Positions 43,091 through 55,492 of a stretch of DNA of 64,000 nt are shown here, in pieces (position 1 is the first letter of the stretch; each line of letters opens with the position of its first letter). Origin of the DNA: Torymus aiolomorphi (Eukaryota; Arthropoda; Insecta; Hymenoptera; Torymidae); the NCBI GenBank assembly GCA_036365515.1, contig CM070875.1, positions 93,788,628-93,852,627 on the forward strand. Direction: 5' to 3'. Under the pieces are notes generated by a model, which worked only from the letters and a program-made list of their open reading frames with translations, made no database searches and was not told the origin of the DNA. A program made the translations under genes and the position numbers.

Positions 43091-45027
43091 TAGATTATTT
43101 ATTTTTCGACCGTTTTAGATTTTAAATTAATAACTATAAGCACTAATAGAATCAAGATAATTAAAAAATTAAGTCAGAACATAATCGAAAAAGTTTATTT
43201 CCTATTAACCCTGGCATAGGACGAAAGTCCTGCCTAAAAAGGAGCGTAGAATTAATTACTTAATTCTATTGAAAAACCCTAAGTGACATTCGGAAGTCAC
43301 ACTAGAAAATTATTTTTTTTGGAAAATATAGGTACTTTACCTCTTTTTCGAATACAACCCATCCGATTCAGTTACATAGAGCCGTTCTCGAGAAATTACG
43401 ATTTGAAAAAACTGTTAAAAAAATTTGAACCTCAAATATCTTTGAAATTTATGGACCAATCATTTTCCCAAATACCTTGACCGAGAATTATCCAAAATCT
43501 ACCTCTATAAAAAATTTTGGAGCGATTAAGTCAATTTTATTCCCGTAATGGTTGGAGATACAAAACTTATTTTTTTCATTTTTCAATTTTTTCCTCAAAA
43601 ACTAACCAACAGAATAAATTATAATTTGTACAGATTATAGGTATTTATATCCTAAGTAGAGAAGCTAGGCCGGTTCTACGCCCCCACCACTCGCCCACCA
43701 GCCGCTCGGTGCAGCGCTTTAATAGTTGAGACGGGCAGATGAGGCTCCACCCACTTTCGAGAAGCTTCTACCATTACGTAATAACGTCATCGAATAAAAA
43801 ATTATCCGTATTTTATTGTAACGTTTTTGCAAACCGCTCAAATTGTTATTTACTAGCGATCGCGGGCGTGCGGCGGCGGCGCTTATAAGCTCATATATGA
43901 GCGGCCGAGAGTCTAGCCTCGGAGCACCTCCCGCTGAGCACACGTGTAAAGTCTTAGCTGCGGGCGCGTGCCGCTGAAACCGAGCGTGACCCCTCTCATC
44001 ACTTTTCAAGCTTTTCCGAGGGGTCGCTCAAGCGAGACAGAGCTAAAAATAGCCGTTAAACAGCTTGTTTACAGAGAGACAACGCGAAGGAGGAGGAGGC
44101 GGAGGAGGTGGAAGAGGTAGAGAGCATAGGTAGAGATGCGACAGGAAAGAGAGAGATAGCGAGTGAGAACGAGTGAGAGAGAGAGCCAGAGAGAACGAGT
44201 GAGAGAAAAAGCGCGAGAGAGCGAGAGAGAGAGTTTTCGAGGTGGCTTGCATGTGTGATATGACTCTAACTCAGTAAGTATATTTCGACTATAGCATGCT
44301 GAACTGTAAACCCGGGTGACGCGACGCAACAGGATGTATAGTTTTTTATCTCGAGTGTGCTTGATGCGTGAATAGGGTCGTATTTTTACAACGCTGACCC
44401 ATGCACATACGTGCGTGTGCACGTTTGAGGAAGTGTTGTTCCTTTTTTCACATCTGGAGTGTGTATATAGTGCCGGTAGTCTTTTCGATGCCCACCCTTT
44501 TTTTCATAAGATATGGATTTTGAATCTCAGTAATGTTTTGAAGAAAACGTGCTCACGGGGTAGACGCTGAAGCAAACTCCGATGAGAAGCACACGGTGAC
44601 GTCATCGCATGTTGTGCTCAAAAAGGTATCAGATTTCAACCGTTTCCTGTCAACGGCTCCCAAAACTTAATAGTATTTCATGGAAATTTCCACGGTAAAT
44701 CAAAATACTGTTTTGGTTAACTGCTTATACAAACGATAAGAGTGAGGGCGCTGAAGTAGGTCCATACAAGTAGACAAGACGGAGAGCTTTTTAGTGTTGC
44801 TCGGAAACGAGAGCAGAACAGTCGTGTCTTGAATTAATAGTATATTTACTTGCCACAGTCACAGCAGTTTTATTAGTTTATTCTCGTTAAACTTGCTACC
44901 TCGAAAGGACGTAAGATTACAATAAATTCTTAAAATTTGTTATTATATTCATAATTAGTCGGGCCTTATAAATACGATGAGGGTGCTGGAATTCTTTCAT
45001 TGTGCAACGAAGTTTTAAGTGATCACT
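43091..45027. other. Unassigned region with GA-rich tract and possible promoter
   Basis: No gene is supported. 43889-43902 has a perfect palindrome (GCTCATATATGAGC). 44080-44240 is GAGA-rich. At 44250 a short ATG frame (Met-Cys-Asp-Met-Thr-Leu-Thr) runs into CTCAGTAAGTAT, a plausible splice donor, so 43860-44280 could be promoter and first exon of a host or element gene. CTTATAAATAC at 44965-44975 is a TATA box for the following polB relic. Confidence 0.35.
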
Positions 45028-47875
45028 ATGTCAGCGTTTGACTGTAAAAAACTTGTGAATATTATGCTAGAAGCATATGAGCTTTTAGCCTATAAAAAAG
45101 CAAATCCTGAAGAAATTACGAAGTGGATTAAACTAGGCCGCCAGAATCTAAGAAACTTGAGGAGGCTTTCGCTTAAAAATGGAAACACTGTTGCAGAAAA
45201 ACAAAGTTTTATATCTACAATTGGATTACTTAAAGGCATTCAAGGTAGATTCAAGCGTTTATTAAAGAGTGGTACGGGTTTGCGTGAAACAAGAAGTGAC
45301 AGAGTAAAATGGCAAAATGTGGAGTCTGCTTTCAATGATCGTATTAAATCTGGGGCGATTAGCAATTTAAAAAATTTAGATATAACTAGATTTATGAAAG
45401 ACGCTCACGTATTATTTCAATCTCAAATGAAAAATGTGTTGAAAAAAGAAGAGGCTCTCAAAGTATATACTATCTTGTCAGCTGAATACATCATAATAAA
45501 AGCTGACAAACAGATAGTAGAAATCAAGTACTTTAATACAAAGGCGGAACCGATTTTACGAACAACTGATTTAAAGCAATGGTTTACTGAGAATGTTCAA
45601 CAGCGCATTGAAAAAGATATGGAAGAATTTCAGGAGAAAGATTCCGGCTGGACACTTCGACCGATTCTTAATTTATCTGTACATATGAATAAATATAATC
45701 CAATGCGAGGAGGCTCATACATCAGTCTACCCCCGTAAATATAAAAGAAGCATGCATGTATCACTGTACAAAATTTCGATGATGCATGTTTCAAGTGGGC
45801 AATACTGTTAGCTTTGCATCCAGTACACTATCAAGCACATCCTGATAGAGTATCAACATACAAAGTCTATGAGAATGAATTGAATTTTAATGGAATAGAA
45901 TTTCCCGTGAGCCCCAAACAAATTCCGAAATTTGAAAAACAAAATAACATCTCGGTTAACGTTTATATTTTAAAAAAGTCTAGTGGAAATTTTAAAGTTG
46001 TGCCGCTTCACATAACATCATGCAAGAAGGAAACACACATCAACCTTCTTCTTCTACAAAACTATTACGTAGATGATGAGGAAAGTAAACAGGAGGAAAA
46101 CTTTGAAAATGATTCATCGATATTCCACTATGTTTAGATCAAAGATTTATCGCTTTTAGTATCTATACAAATTTCAAAACGGAGCCATAAGCAGTTTATT
46201 TGTGATTGGTGTCTACATTATTTCAGAAATGATTATAAATTGAACTTGCATGAACAAGATTGTATGCAACTCAACAAGTACAAAGTAACTTTGCCTACAC
46301 TAAGAGACAACATTTTACAGTTTAAAAATTTTAATCATAAAGAAAAAGTGCCATTCGTCATATACGCAGATTTTGAGTGCCTTCTAAAAGCTGTGCAAAT
46401 CGGAAATGCTTATCAAGAACATGAAGCATTTAGTATTGGATATTATTTAAAGTGCAGTTATGATGACTCTCTATCTCACTACAGAAGCTACAGAGGAAAA
46501 GATCCTGCTAAATGGTTTGCAGAGCAGCTGCAAAGTCTGGTAGAAATTTTTGAAAATATCTTCAAGTTCATAGTACCAATGGAAACATTAAATTTAAAAC
46601 AAGAACAAGAATTTCGAAATACATCATTATGCCACATTTGCGAGAAACCTTTAGCGCGTTCGAGATCATTGTCATCTGACTGGAAGGTAAGATTAAAAGA
46701 AAATTAAATATGCTTCAAGCGGAAATTTTGCATTTTTTCTTATGTTTTTTTTTTTCTTTTCTTCCCCAATTGGATACATACTTGAAGTGGACTTGAAATA
46801 TCCAGAACATTTACACGATACACATAAAGATCTACCATTTTGTCCAGAGCACAAGAAACCACCAGGCTCCTCACAAGCTAAACTTCTCACGACTGTTGAG
46901 CAAAAATCGCGATACATTCTACACTATCGCAATTTGAAGCAAGCTCTAGAAAATGAATTAAAACTCAAAAAAGTTCATAGAAGACTGAAATTTAATCAAA
47001 GACCCTGGCTCAAGGAATACATTGATCTAAACAGTAGAATGCGACAAGCATATAAAAATGAAAAAAATCTCTACAAATTAATGAATAATGCTGTTTTTGG
47101 AAAGACGATGGAAAATGTGAGAAAAAGAGTTAATGTTAAATTACTAACTAAATGGGAAGGTCGATATGGAGCAGAAGCTCGCATTGCACAGCCAGAATTT
47201 CATAGCAGTACTATCATCGATGAAAATCTTGCTATTGTAGAGTTAGCAAAAACTGAAGTGTATATTAATAAGCCAATTTACGTAGGACTGTGTGTACTTG
47301 ATTTATCGAAGACTTTAGTATACGATTTTCACTACAAATATATGAAAACGAAATTTAAGGATCGCTGTAAACTGCTATATACTGACACTGACAGCTTAAT
47401 ATATGAAATAAGAAATGATGATATTTATGAAGTGATTAAGAGTGATATTGCAAATTTTGAAACTTCGGACTATTCATCTAATAATGTATTTGGAATTCCA
47501 CAAGCCAATAAGAAGGTTGTAGGATTAATGAAGGATGAGTGCAATGGTCGCATTATGACAGAATTCGTTGGACTACGTAGTAAAGTGTATAGCATACGGG
47601 TCAATGGCCAAGACCACATGAAAAAAGCTAAAGGTGTGAGAAGTGGAGTTGTTAGCAAAACCATCAATTTCGACGACTATCTTCAGTGTTTACTAAATTC
47701 AACTACACAATACAGACAGCAGTGTATCATACAGTCTAAAGCTCATGTAGTGCGTACTGTGAAACAAACAAAATTAGCTCTGAGTCCACATGACAATAAG
47801 AGATATCTCATGCCAAATGAAACAGATACTCTGCCGTGGAGGCATTATAAAATATATAAAATAGATGAAGATTGA
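45028..47875 (+). pseudogene. Second Polinton DNA polymerase B relic
   Basis: Start at the ATG at 45028 (MSAFDCKKLVNIMLEAYELL), 53 bp after a TATA box. The N-terminal half continues in a single frame through CFKWAILLALHP, a Cys-rich finger (KQFICDWCLHYF) and the exonuclease I motif (VIYADFECLL, with Asp and Glu). Three nonsense codons interrupt it (45736, 45742 and 46135). Near 46693 coding stops; after about 75 bp of unrelated sequence it resumes at about 46770 with ILEVDLKYPEHLHD. The later exonuclease motifs and polymerase motif A are therefore deleted. Motif B (KLMNNAVFGKTMEN), motif C (LLYTDTDSLIYEI) and the ending DTLPWRHYK are kept. No other Polinton gene adjoins it. It ends 39 bp before the family G LTR at 47914. 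Confidence 0.85.
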
Positions 47876-47913
47876 TTGTATATATGTATATAACTAACTT
47901 TCATATATTATAT

Positions 47914-48554
47914 TGTAACGGGATGGCTAGTGGGGGAAAATCTCAACAAGCCACAGACCAGCGATGCCCTAGAACACGGTGTCGCGGGTGTCAGACTAAA
48001 ATGACTTGCCCGGGGATCTGCTCCTGGAATCCCGAAAACAACGCGAAGATCGCACGCGAACTTCGCTTTCCAACTAATTGGATCGCTGAGTGAAAAGCGC
48101 GCGCTCGAAGAGTGAAGCGCGCGGCCGCTACGCTCAGATATGAAAACGACCGGCGGAGTCGTTTTCCCGCGGAGGCGGCGGTATCCGCGAGAAGGACAGG
48201 TTGTAATGAACAACGCGACGAGTAACTAGATATCACAGTATATTCAAATCTCTAATAACTACAAGCACAACGCACGTGCTGATTAGAACAATGAGTTAGT
48301 TCGCGCGCGACAGTTAAGATTCAAACGCGCGAACAATACGGTGCGCGGCGAAGCTGCTGATATCGCGCGCGGTGTTAAAGTACGGCGGGCTGACACACAC
48401 CCGCACGTACACGGTACAGAAAGCTTGCACGGGGCGATTTCCGTGCGAGCCTTTACAATAAACCCGCGAGAGGAGAGTAGAAATCTTACGTTAAGGAGCA
48501 GCCGGTGCACTCGGCTCTCTCTCGCTCTCTGTCGCTCGCACAGTAGATGCGCGC

Positions 48555-48585
<31 letters not shown>

Positions 48586-48827
48586 TACTCGCTGTGTCGG
48601 GTCGACAGACGGGCTGGCTGCCGGCTCCTCGCTCGCTATCTCGTGTGGCTCAGGCGGCTCGGGATCGCTCTCTCTCTGTCTCTCTTTCACCAGGCTACAC
48701 TATCTCGGCGCCTCCACTACACTCGCGATAACTCTAAAAACACGATAGGAAGGCGCGGACGAGGTAACTTACGAGAGACACGGAGGAGATGCTTTCGGCG
48801 CGATGGCAGACACGAAGATGGCTGTCG
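47914..48827 (-). repeat. 3' LTR of family G copy B, outer part
   Basis: Matches 3753 to about 4655 of copy A with few differences, starting TGTAACGGGATGG. It is interrupted at 48828 by another LTR element and resumes at 58654. It abuts the polB relic, so family G inserted next to or into Polinton remains. Confidence 0.9.
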
Positions 48828-49481
48828 TGTTACGTCCGGAGACGTATTCTCATTTTAAAGAAAAAGCATAATTAGTATCAGATATTTCCTGACACATAAA
48901 AGCGGGAATGCAATTTTTTACAAACACAGCATTTTGCTCATGCGGCGCCGTGACGTAGTAGGTCATCACACTTGCGAAAAACAACGTACGATATTCTCTT
49001 TAAGGTCAGCATTTCTCAATGCCACCGCCGAATCGTATACGACTGACGAAGTTTACATTGCAAAATAAGATGATCTCGATTTACTGTCACCGGGCTCATC
49101 TTTAACCTAATTATTTTGTATTATAAAAGAAGTGATGTGTGTCACGCGAATCAGTCACAGCGTACAAGAAACCTGGCGAACTCCGTGTACCTCTACGATA
49201 TCGAGAAGTTGAAACCGTAAGCCTTACACATCTAGTAAGCAGATTTTATAAGTTATTGAAATTGTAATCGTAAGCCTTACTCGTCTAGTAAGAAAATCGT
49301 ATAAGTTATTTATAGTAAATTTATAAAAGCAAGTGTTATAGAAAAGAATTGTAATTGAAATTACAACACATCGATCTACCAGAAGCCAGCAGATTGTATT
49401 GGTAATAAATTATTGTATTTTATATAATAAACCTACATAAAATCAATTACTACTTATTTCCACTTATTTCCGGACTTAACA
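48828..49481 (+). repeat. 5' LTR of the young LTR element (654 bp)
   Basis: TGTTACGTCCGGAGACG...CCGGACTTAACA. Differences from the 3' LTR: a T-run length, T/C in CTACGATATCGAG, A/C in TCTAGTAAGAAAATCG and T/C near the AATCAATTAC end. Confidence 0.95.
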
Positions 49482-49482
49482 G

Positions 49483-49501
49483 TGGTTCCGGTACGAATCG
49501 A
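49483..49501 (+). promoter_or_regulatory. Primer binding site of the young LTR element
   Basis: TGGTTCCGGTACGAATCGAA begins one base after the LTR. Its complement contains GTTCGATTC, a normal T-arm, and ends ACCA, so it fits a tRNA 3' end. I cannot name the tRNA. 49502-50197 is an A-rich leader without a gene. Confidence 0.6.
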
Positions 49502-50197
49502 ACGTAAGTTCACTAGATTTATACGAAAAAATAAGACTGGAATGAGAGGAAACGAGTAGTATTTGAAAATTACTAAAAATATCACTACTAACTGCTTCCG
49601 AGCTTCTCGTTTTGCAGTAAGAAGTCGAGAGGATCATTGTAGCATGATCGTTTAAACTTCTGAAGATGAACGTGTACGGCTCGTCCAGATTACTAACATA
49701 TTAACAGATAAATAAAAAAAAAAGGGAAAATAGACGATGTTATAGAAATAGGGAAAGAAGAAAGGATAACCCAAATACAAATAACGTAAACGAATATAAA
49801 AATAAAAAAAAGATTTCACATAAAGATAAAATCAAAATAAATCAAAATATATAAGTAAATAGCATCACGCAAATATATTTAACAAACAAGAAATTTAAAG
49901 TGAAAAATTCATATAGGGAAACATTAAGAAACAAATAATTAAATAATATCAGTAAAAACAAATAACTAAAATATTAGTGAAAAAGAAATAAACAAATGAA
50001 TAAATAAATAAAAAGAAATTGAAATAAATAAAACAAATCCAACACGAAGGAGAAAAATGAAATAATAATACAAAATAATGATCATTGAATAAATAAATAT
50101 TATACATAAACAAGAAATGAGAATATGAGAAATCAAATTACACGAAAAACATTAAGAATAGAGATATAGAATTGGCGAATAAGTAAATAAATTGCCA

Positions 50198-52584
50198 ATG
50201 TCACATAAGAAGGATATAGAAAATCCAATAATAACAAGAAGTAAAACTACAGAAAATCCAATTTTAAAAGATGAAGTAAGTGAAAGGAACCGGGAATCAA
50301 GTAAAATATTCCAAAGAAGTTCTAAAATACTACGATCGCCTCCACGCGCACGAAATATAAAACCATTAAACGAAGGAACAGGAACATCTGACAAAGAAAT
50401 CGCGACAAATTCGCAAAATTCAAACATTGACCTCATTGATTTTACACCACACACATACGCAAATGCATCACAAGACAAAAAAAAATAATAATAAAACATT
50501 ACTAGAAATACCGAGCATTGACATTCAATCAACCTCAAGAGTAGGAAATAAAAAAAAATCAGACAACAAACAACTGGGAAATCAAGACAATTTAACACAA
50601 AATCACTCTAAAAATTCTTTACTTTTACCTCAAAAAAAATCGGATTTAGAGTCACCGACAGAATATTTTACGCCAACATTATTAAATCGTGATTCTGCAT
50701 TTTTTGATAAAACAGTAGATACATCAGTAGATGAAATAGGCGACTACACGGACATAGACGGAATACTAAACGAACAAAGTCTTATTTTAGCTAAAACAGA
50801 TCTACAGGAAAGAAGAGAAACAGAAACAGAAGTATTAAACCAAACAAATAATACTGTTGAATCGAAAATTAATAGAACCATAATAGAACCCGAAATAAAT
50901 ATGGCAAATCAACAACTCAAACTACCACTGAAAGAAATATTGGGATTGGTACCGACATTTGACGGAAAAAATATAACAGCAGAAGAATATATCGACAAAC
51001 TCAAAGAAGCAAAAAACATTGTCAACGCGGCGGACGAACGAAATTTAGTACAAATTTTAAAAATGAAGTTACGTGGGGAAATACATAAAGCAATAAGAAC
51101 AATAACAATTGGGAACATCGAAGAATTAATAACCGCTATAAGAACTATTTACCCTTGTACAGAAGACTTATACACATTATATGGTAAATTACGGAGAATG
51201 GTTCAAAAAACCAATGAATCAGTATTAGAATACGGAAATAAAATTCGAATAATAAGCACAAATATAATAGAACTAAAAAAAATAGAGGACGGCGTTACGA
51301 CAGAGCAATTACAAATATTTAAAACTCAACTAGAAGATGATGTATTAAACAGTTTTAAAAACGGTTTGAAACAAGAAATAAGAGTAGAACTAGGCGAACC
51401 GAATAGTACACATGCCGCTATGAAAAAGCAATAGAGATAGAATTAAGACTCGAAAAACAAAAATTACTAAGAGAAGATAAAGCAAATATACTATTCAATA
51501 CTGAGAAATTAAATATAAAAAAGGAAGCTAGAACATTTCATTGTCAAATTTGTAACGATAAATTTCATGAAGCAATGTTTTGCGTAAATGCAGGATGCGT
51601 ATATTGTAAAAATAAAGACCACTTATCATACTTTTGTAATACAGTAAAAGATAAAATGGAATTAATTTGCAATTATTGTAGTTTAAGTGGACATTCAATA
51701 GATACATGTAGATTAAACGAAATGCAAGGAAACCATTGTCAATACTGCCAAAACATGGAACACACAGTAACACAATGCCCGATTATAAAAAAATATGAAT
51801 TATGTTGGAAATGCAAGAAAAAAGGCCATGACCCAAATACGTGCGAAAAAAGTGCTAACGCCGAGGAATGTTGCGAGCTCTGTGGTAACGTGAGCCACAC
51901 AATGAAGAACTGCCCGTCGGCAGTATGTCAAAGGTGCAATAAACCCGGACATGTAATGAAATACTATCAGGTAACGAGGAAAATGATATGGTGCACAATC
52001 TGTGCTATAGAAGGTCACGAAACCTCGGATTGCCAAACAGCGGGAATTATGGCTATGCAAAGTAGACAACAAGCATTCGGAAATAGAATAAATTGTCAAA
52101 TTTGTGAAGCAACAACACATACAGCAATGCATTGCCCAGATAGAAACACTGATTCACCAATAAATAATAATTATAAAATAAACAAATCAAATTATAATAA
52201 TCCGGAAAACAGAAACAATTATCACACCAATAACAATTCACATGGATTCACAAATAAAACGCAACAACAATATTTTCATTCAAGAAACACGAATTTTAAT
52301 CAACAAATAAACATGCAAAAAGGGAAAAGCTATATTGTGAAGTTTGTAGAATCCCAGGACATTCTATAGAAAATTGTAGGAAATTACAAAAGGCAGAAAC
52401 AGCACCAACTTGTGCCTATTGCAGGAAAAGGGGACATACGATCGAAAATTGTATGTTATTGAAACAAGTAGAAGGTAAATTAGAAAAATTCTGCAGCCTC
52501 TGCAAAAATTTTACTCACTCACTTGAAGAATGCTATAGGACACAGCAAAATACCTACGAACAGCGAAATTCGGGAAACGCTTAA
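50198..52584 (+). pseudogene. Gag with an array of 12 CCHC zinc knuckles
   Basis: Begins at the ATG at 50198 (MSHKKDIENPIITRSKT). The capsid-like part is 50890-51430 (MANQQLKLPLKEILGLVPTF, then helices such as LYTLYGKLRRMVQK). From 51540 to 52540 twelve C-x2-C-x4-H-x4-C units follow, for example CQICNDKFHEAMFC, CWKCKKKGHDPNTC, CELCGNVSHTMKNC, CAYCRKRGHTIENC and CSLCKNFTHSLEEC; in the seventh (CQRCNKPGHVMKYY) the last Cys is Tyr. Ordinary LTR Gag proteins carry one or two. Frames change near 50478, 51427 and 52328, each in or beside an A-rich run. The stop is at 52582-52584. The knuckles would bind RNA; the long array is unusual. Confidence 0.85.
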
Positions 52585-52689
52585 ATTCTTCTGAGAGCGA
52601 GTGGATCAGAAGAAAACAAAACGAAACACTCGACAATAAAACGAACATCAAAACAATCACATTAACAGATAAAACTACAAAAACTTAGA

Positions 52690-53983
52690 GTTAGAAAATC
52701 AAGAAAATAAATTAACTATAAAAGACGTTGAAGTTGATACGTTAATCAAGAAGAACGAAGAAGAAAATCTGTTAGATACTCAAATGATCACAACACATGA
52801 AAATAATAAACTAACTTCATCAAAAATTACAATGTACTTTCTAAGATTAGAAAATGCACTACAGTATATTGAAATAAAAAATCCTTACACCGCAAAATCA
52901 TGCAAATTACTCGTAGATAGCGGGGCCCAGTTAAACATTATTAAGAAAAATCAAATACCACCATACATAATATTAGAAAATAAGAAAATTCAGCTATCAG
53001 GCATCACAGATAAGGCCATAGAAACATTGGGAGTAGTAAAAATGCTAATTAATGCTTTGTTTATTGATTTTCATGTAGCTCCTGAAGAATTTTCTCTCCC
53101 TTACGATGGAATACTAGGTATTAAAATACTCTCGGAACAGAAGTTAAGACTAGATGAAGGTTATTTACAATTAAATAATAGTAAAATTGCATTGAAACCA
53201 AGATACACGATAAAAACAGGCTCTTTTAATACAATTACAAATAACCATAAATCCCAGGAAAATGAAATAAGACAAACATTTATTAAGGAAACGGAAAACA
53301 TACCAATAGAACAAGAAGCAAAATTAGAATTTGAAGAGGAAATAAAGCTAGAAAAACTAATGTTAAACAAATATTCGGGGAAATCTGAAGAAGTAACTTG
53401 CTCTGTATCCTATGAACCTGAATTAATTAACAAAAAAGAGATGAAAATAACTTCAGAAATAACATTTTATGAATATATAACACAAATCCTAAATCACATC
53501 TCTGAACTTAACAAAGAGGAAATAGAACTACAGAGGAAAATTCTCGACGAAATATTACCCAAGGACAAAGCAGATGTACATTACGAAACAATTTTACAGA
53601 ATAACAAAAATAATATCAAATCTTTAATAAATAATATTAATATAGCTCTTGAAAATAAAGATGAAATAATGGATTTTGAGGAAATCAAACCAACAGACTA
53701 CAAACAATTTTTAACAATAATAAATAAGAATATTGAAGCTGATTTAGAAGAATATAAAAAAATTTATGGAAACGAGAAAGAATATAACTTTATCTCTTAC
53801 GAAATAGATTATTTGCCTGACGGTTTTCAAATAACGGATGATTTGCAAATAGATGAAAATGAAATTTTAAACTTAGGATCAATAAATTTTATAGAAAAAA
53901 ATGATCCAAATAAAAAATCAGACCGAGAGGAAGAATTACTCAAAAAATCCGTTACGAAAACTTACCTGAAAATAATAAAATAA
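52690..53983 (+). CDS. Aspartic protease region of pol
   Basis: The frame is open from about 52690 and carries a retropepsin core: LLVDSGAQLNIIKK (catalytic Asp-Ser-Gly) near 52905-52950, then LPYDGILGIKIL near 53095-53130. It continues with a long Glu/Lys-rich linker of about 250 residues to a stop at 53983. The RT frame is already open before this stop, from about 53950 onward. A one-base change in the A-run at 53942-53947 would fuse the two, so protease and RT were probably one polyprotein. The upstream link to gag is also broken near 52683. Role: cleavage of Gag-Pol. Confidence 0.75.
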
Positions 53984-55410
53984 TTATTAAAAATTTAGTA
54001 ATGAAAAATAAAGACATATTCTGGTTAGAGGGCGACAGTTTAGGATCATGTAACGTAGAACAACATGAAATTAACTTAATAGATGATAAACCTGTATACG
54101 TAAAACAATTTCCTTTACCACATAAGCTAAAGGAAGTGGCTGTAGAAGAAACAAAAAAATTAATAAAAAATAATCTGGTAAGAAATTCAAAAAGTGCTTT
54201 CAACGCTCCAGCATGGATTGTAGAAAAAAAACAACTAGTAAACGGACAAAAACGATGGCGTTTAGTCATAGATTATCGTAAATTAAATGAAAAAACAATA
54301 TCGGATCCTTACTTACTTCCAAATATTACAGAAATTTTTGATCAATTGGGAAAAACAAAATTTTATCATGTCATAGATTTAAAATCGGGGTTTCACCAAA
54401 TTCCCATGAAACCAAAAGACACACATAAAACGGCCTTTAGTATACATCCATTAGGACGCTTTGAATTTCATGTTTTGCCTTTCGGATTAAAAAATTCGCC
54501 GCGTACATTTCAAAGAGTTCTGAATACAGTCTTAGGTGATTTAATAGGTAAAATATGCTTTGTCTTTATTGACGATATAATAATTTTTGGAAAGACTATA
54601 GACGAAACAAACGAAAGATTCAGTATAGTTGCACAACAATTAAGAGAAGCTAATTTAAAATTAGAACCGCAAAAATGCGAATTTTTAAAAAAAGAAGTAT
54701 GTTATTTAGGACATATTATAAGCGAACATGGCATAAAACCAGATCTAAAAAAGGTAGAAGCAGTAAATAAATTTCCAATACCTAAAAACATTAGAAATAT
54801 TAGAGAATTTTTAGGACTTTTGAATTACTACAGAAGACATATAAAAAACTATGCAAAGATAACAAAACCTTTAAATATATTACTAGAAAAAGACGTAAAA
54901 TTTCATTGGGAAAAAGATCAACAAATAGCCTTTGATGAAATTAAATATTTACTATGTACAGCACCAGTTTTGGCATATCCACATTTCGACGAACCATTTA
55001 TTATTACATCAGATGCTTCAAACTTTGCTTTAGGTGCAATTTTATCACAAGGAATAATAGGTAAAGACCCAGCAATTGCTTATGCATCAAGAAGCTTACA
55101 TAAAGCTGAAATTAAATATCATACCTACGAAAAAGAAGCATTAGCTATAATGTTTGCAGTAAAAACATTTAAAAATTACATATATGGAACGAAATTTACA
55201 ATCGTCACAGATCACAAACCTTTATTGTGGTTAAAAACAGCAGACAACAACGCTAGAGTTCAAAAATGGAGATTAAAACTATCTGATTATGATTTTGATA
55301 TCGTATATAAACCAGGGAAACAAAATGCCAACGCAGACGCACTGTCCCGAAATCCCATAGAAGTTTTCGTAATTACAAGAGCACAAAAAAAGAAACAAAT
55401 TAAATACTAA
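53950..55410 (+). CDS. Reverse transcriptase and RNase H
   Basis: The frame is open from about 53950; the first ATG is at 54001. RT motifs: RWRLVIDYRKLNEKT, HVIDLKSGFHQIPM with the first catalytic Asp, LPFGLKNSPRTFQR, and CFVFIDDIIIFGKT with the Asp pair near 54570. RNase H follows: FIITSDASNFALGAIL, YEKEALAIMFAVK, IVTDHKPLLWL and NANADALSRNP. The frame ends at 55410. No lesion was seen inside this domain block, and order and motifs are those of Ty3/gypsy pol. Role: copying the RNA genome and removing the RNA strand. Confidence 0.9.
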   Translation, partial: RYENLPENNKIIIKNLVMKNKDIFWLEGDSLGSCNVEQHEINLIDDKPVYVKQFPLPHKLKEVAVEETKKLIKNNLVRNSKSAFNAPAWIVEKKQLVNGQKRWRLVIDYRKLNEKTISDPYLLPNITEIFDQLGKTKFYHVIDLKSGFHQIPMKPKDTHKTAFSIHPLGRFEFHVLPFGLKNSPRTFQRVLNTVLGDLIGKICFVFIDDIIIFGKTIDETNERFSIVAQQLREANLKLEPQKCEFLKKEVCYLGHIISEHGIKPDLKKVEAVNKFPIPKNIRNIREFLGLLNYYRRHIKNYAKITKPLNILLEKDVKFHWEKDQQIAFDEIKYLLCTAPVLAYPHFDEPFIITSDASNFALGAILSQGIIGKDPAIAYASRSLHKAEIKYHTYEKEALAIMFAVKTFKNYIYGTKFTIVTDHKPLLWLKTADNNARVQKWRLKLSDYDFDIVYKPGKQNANADALSRNPIEVFVITRAQKKKQIKY

Positions 55411-55492
55411 AATAGGATCACCAAACGAAACTGATAAAACAAGCGAAACGAATAAAGTTCAGTTAAAAACTGAACAAAAAGGGGGAAGATCA

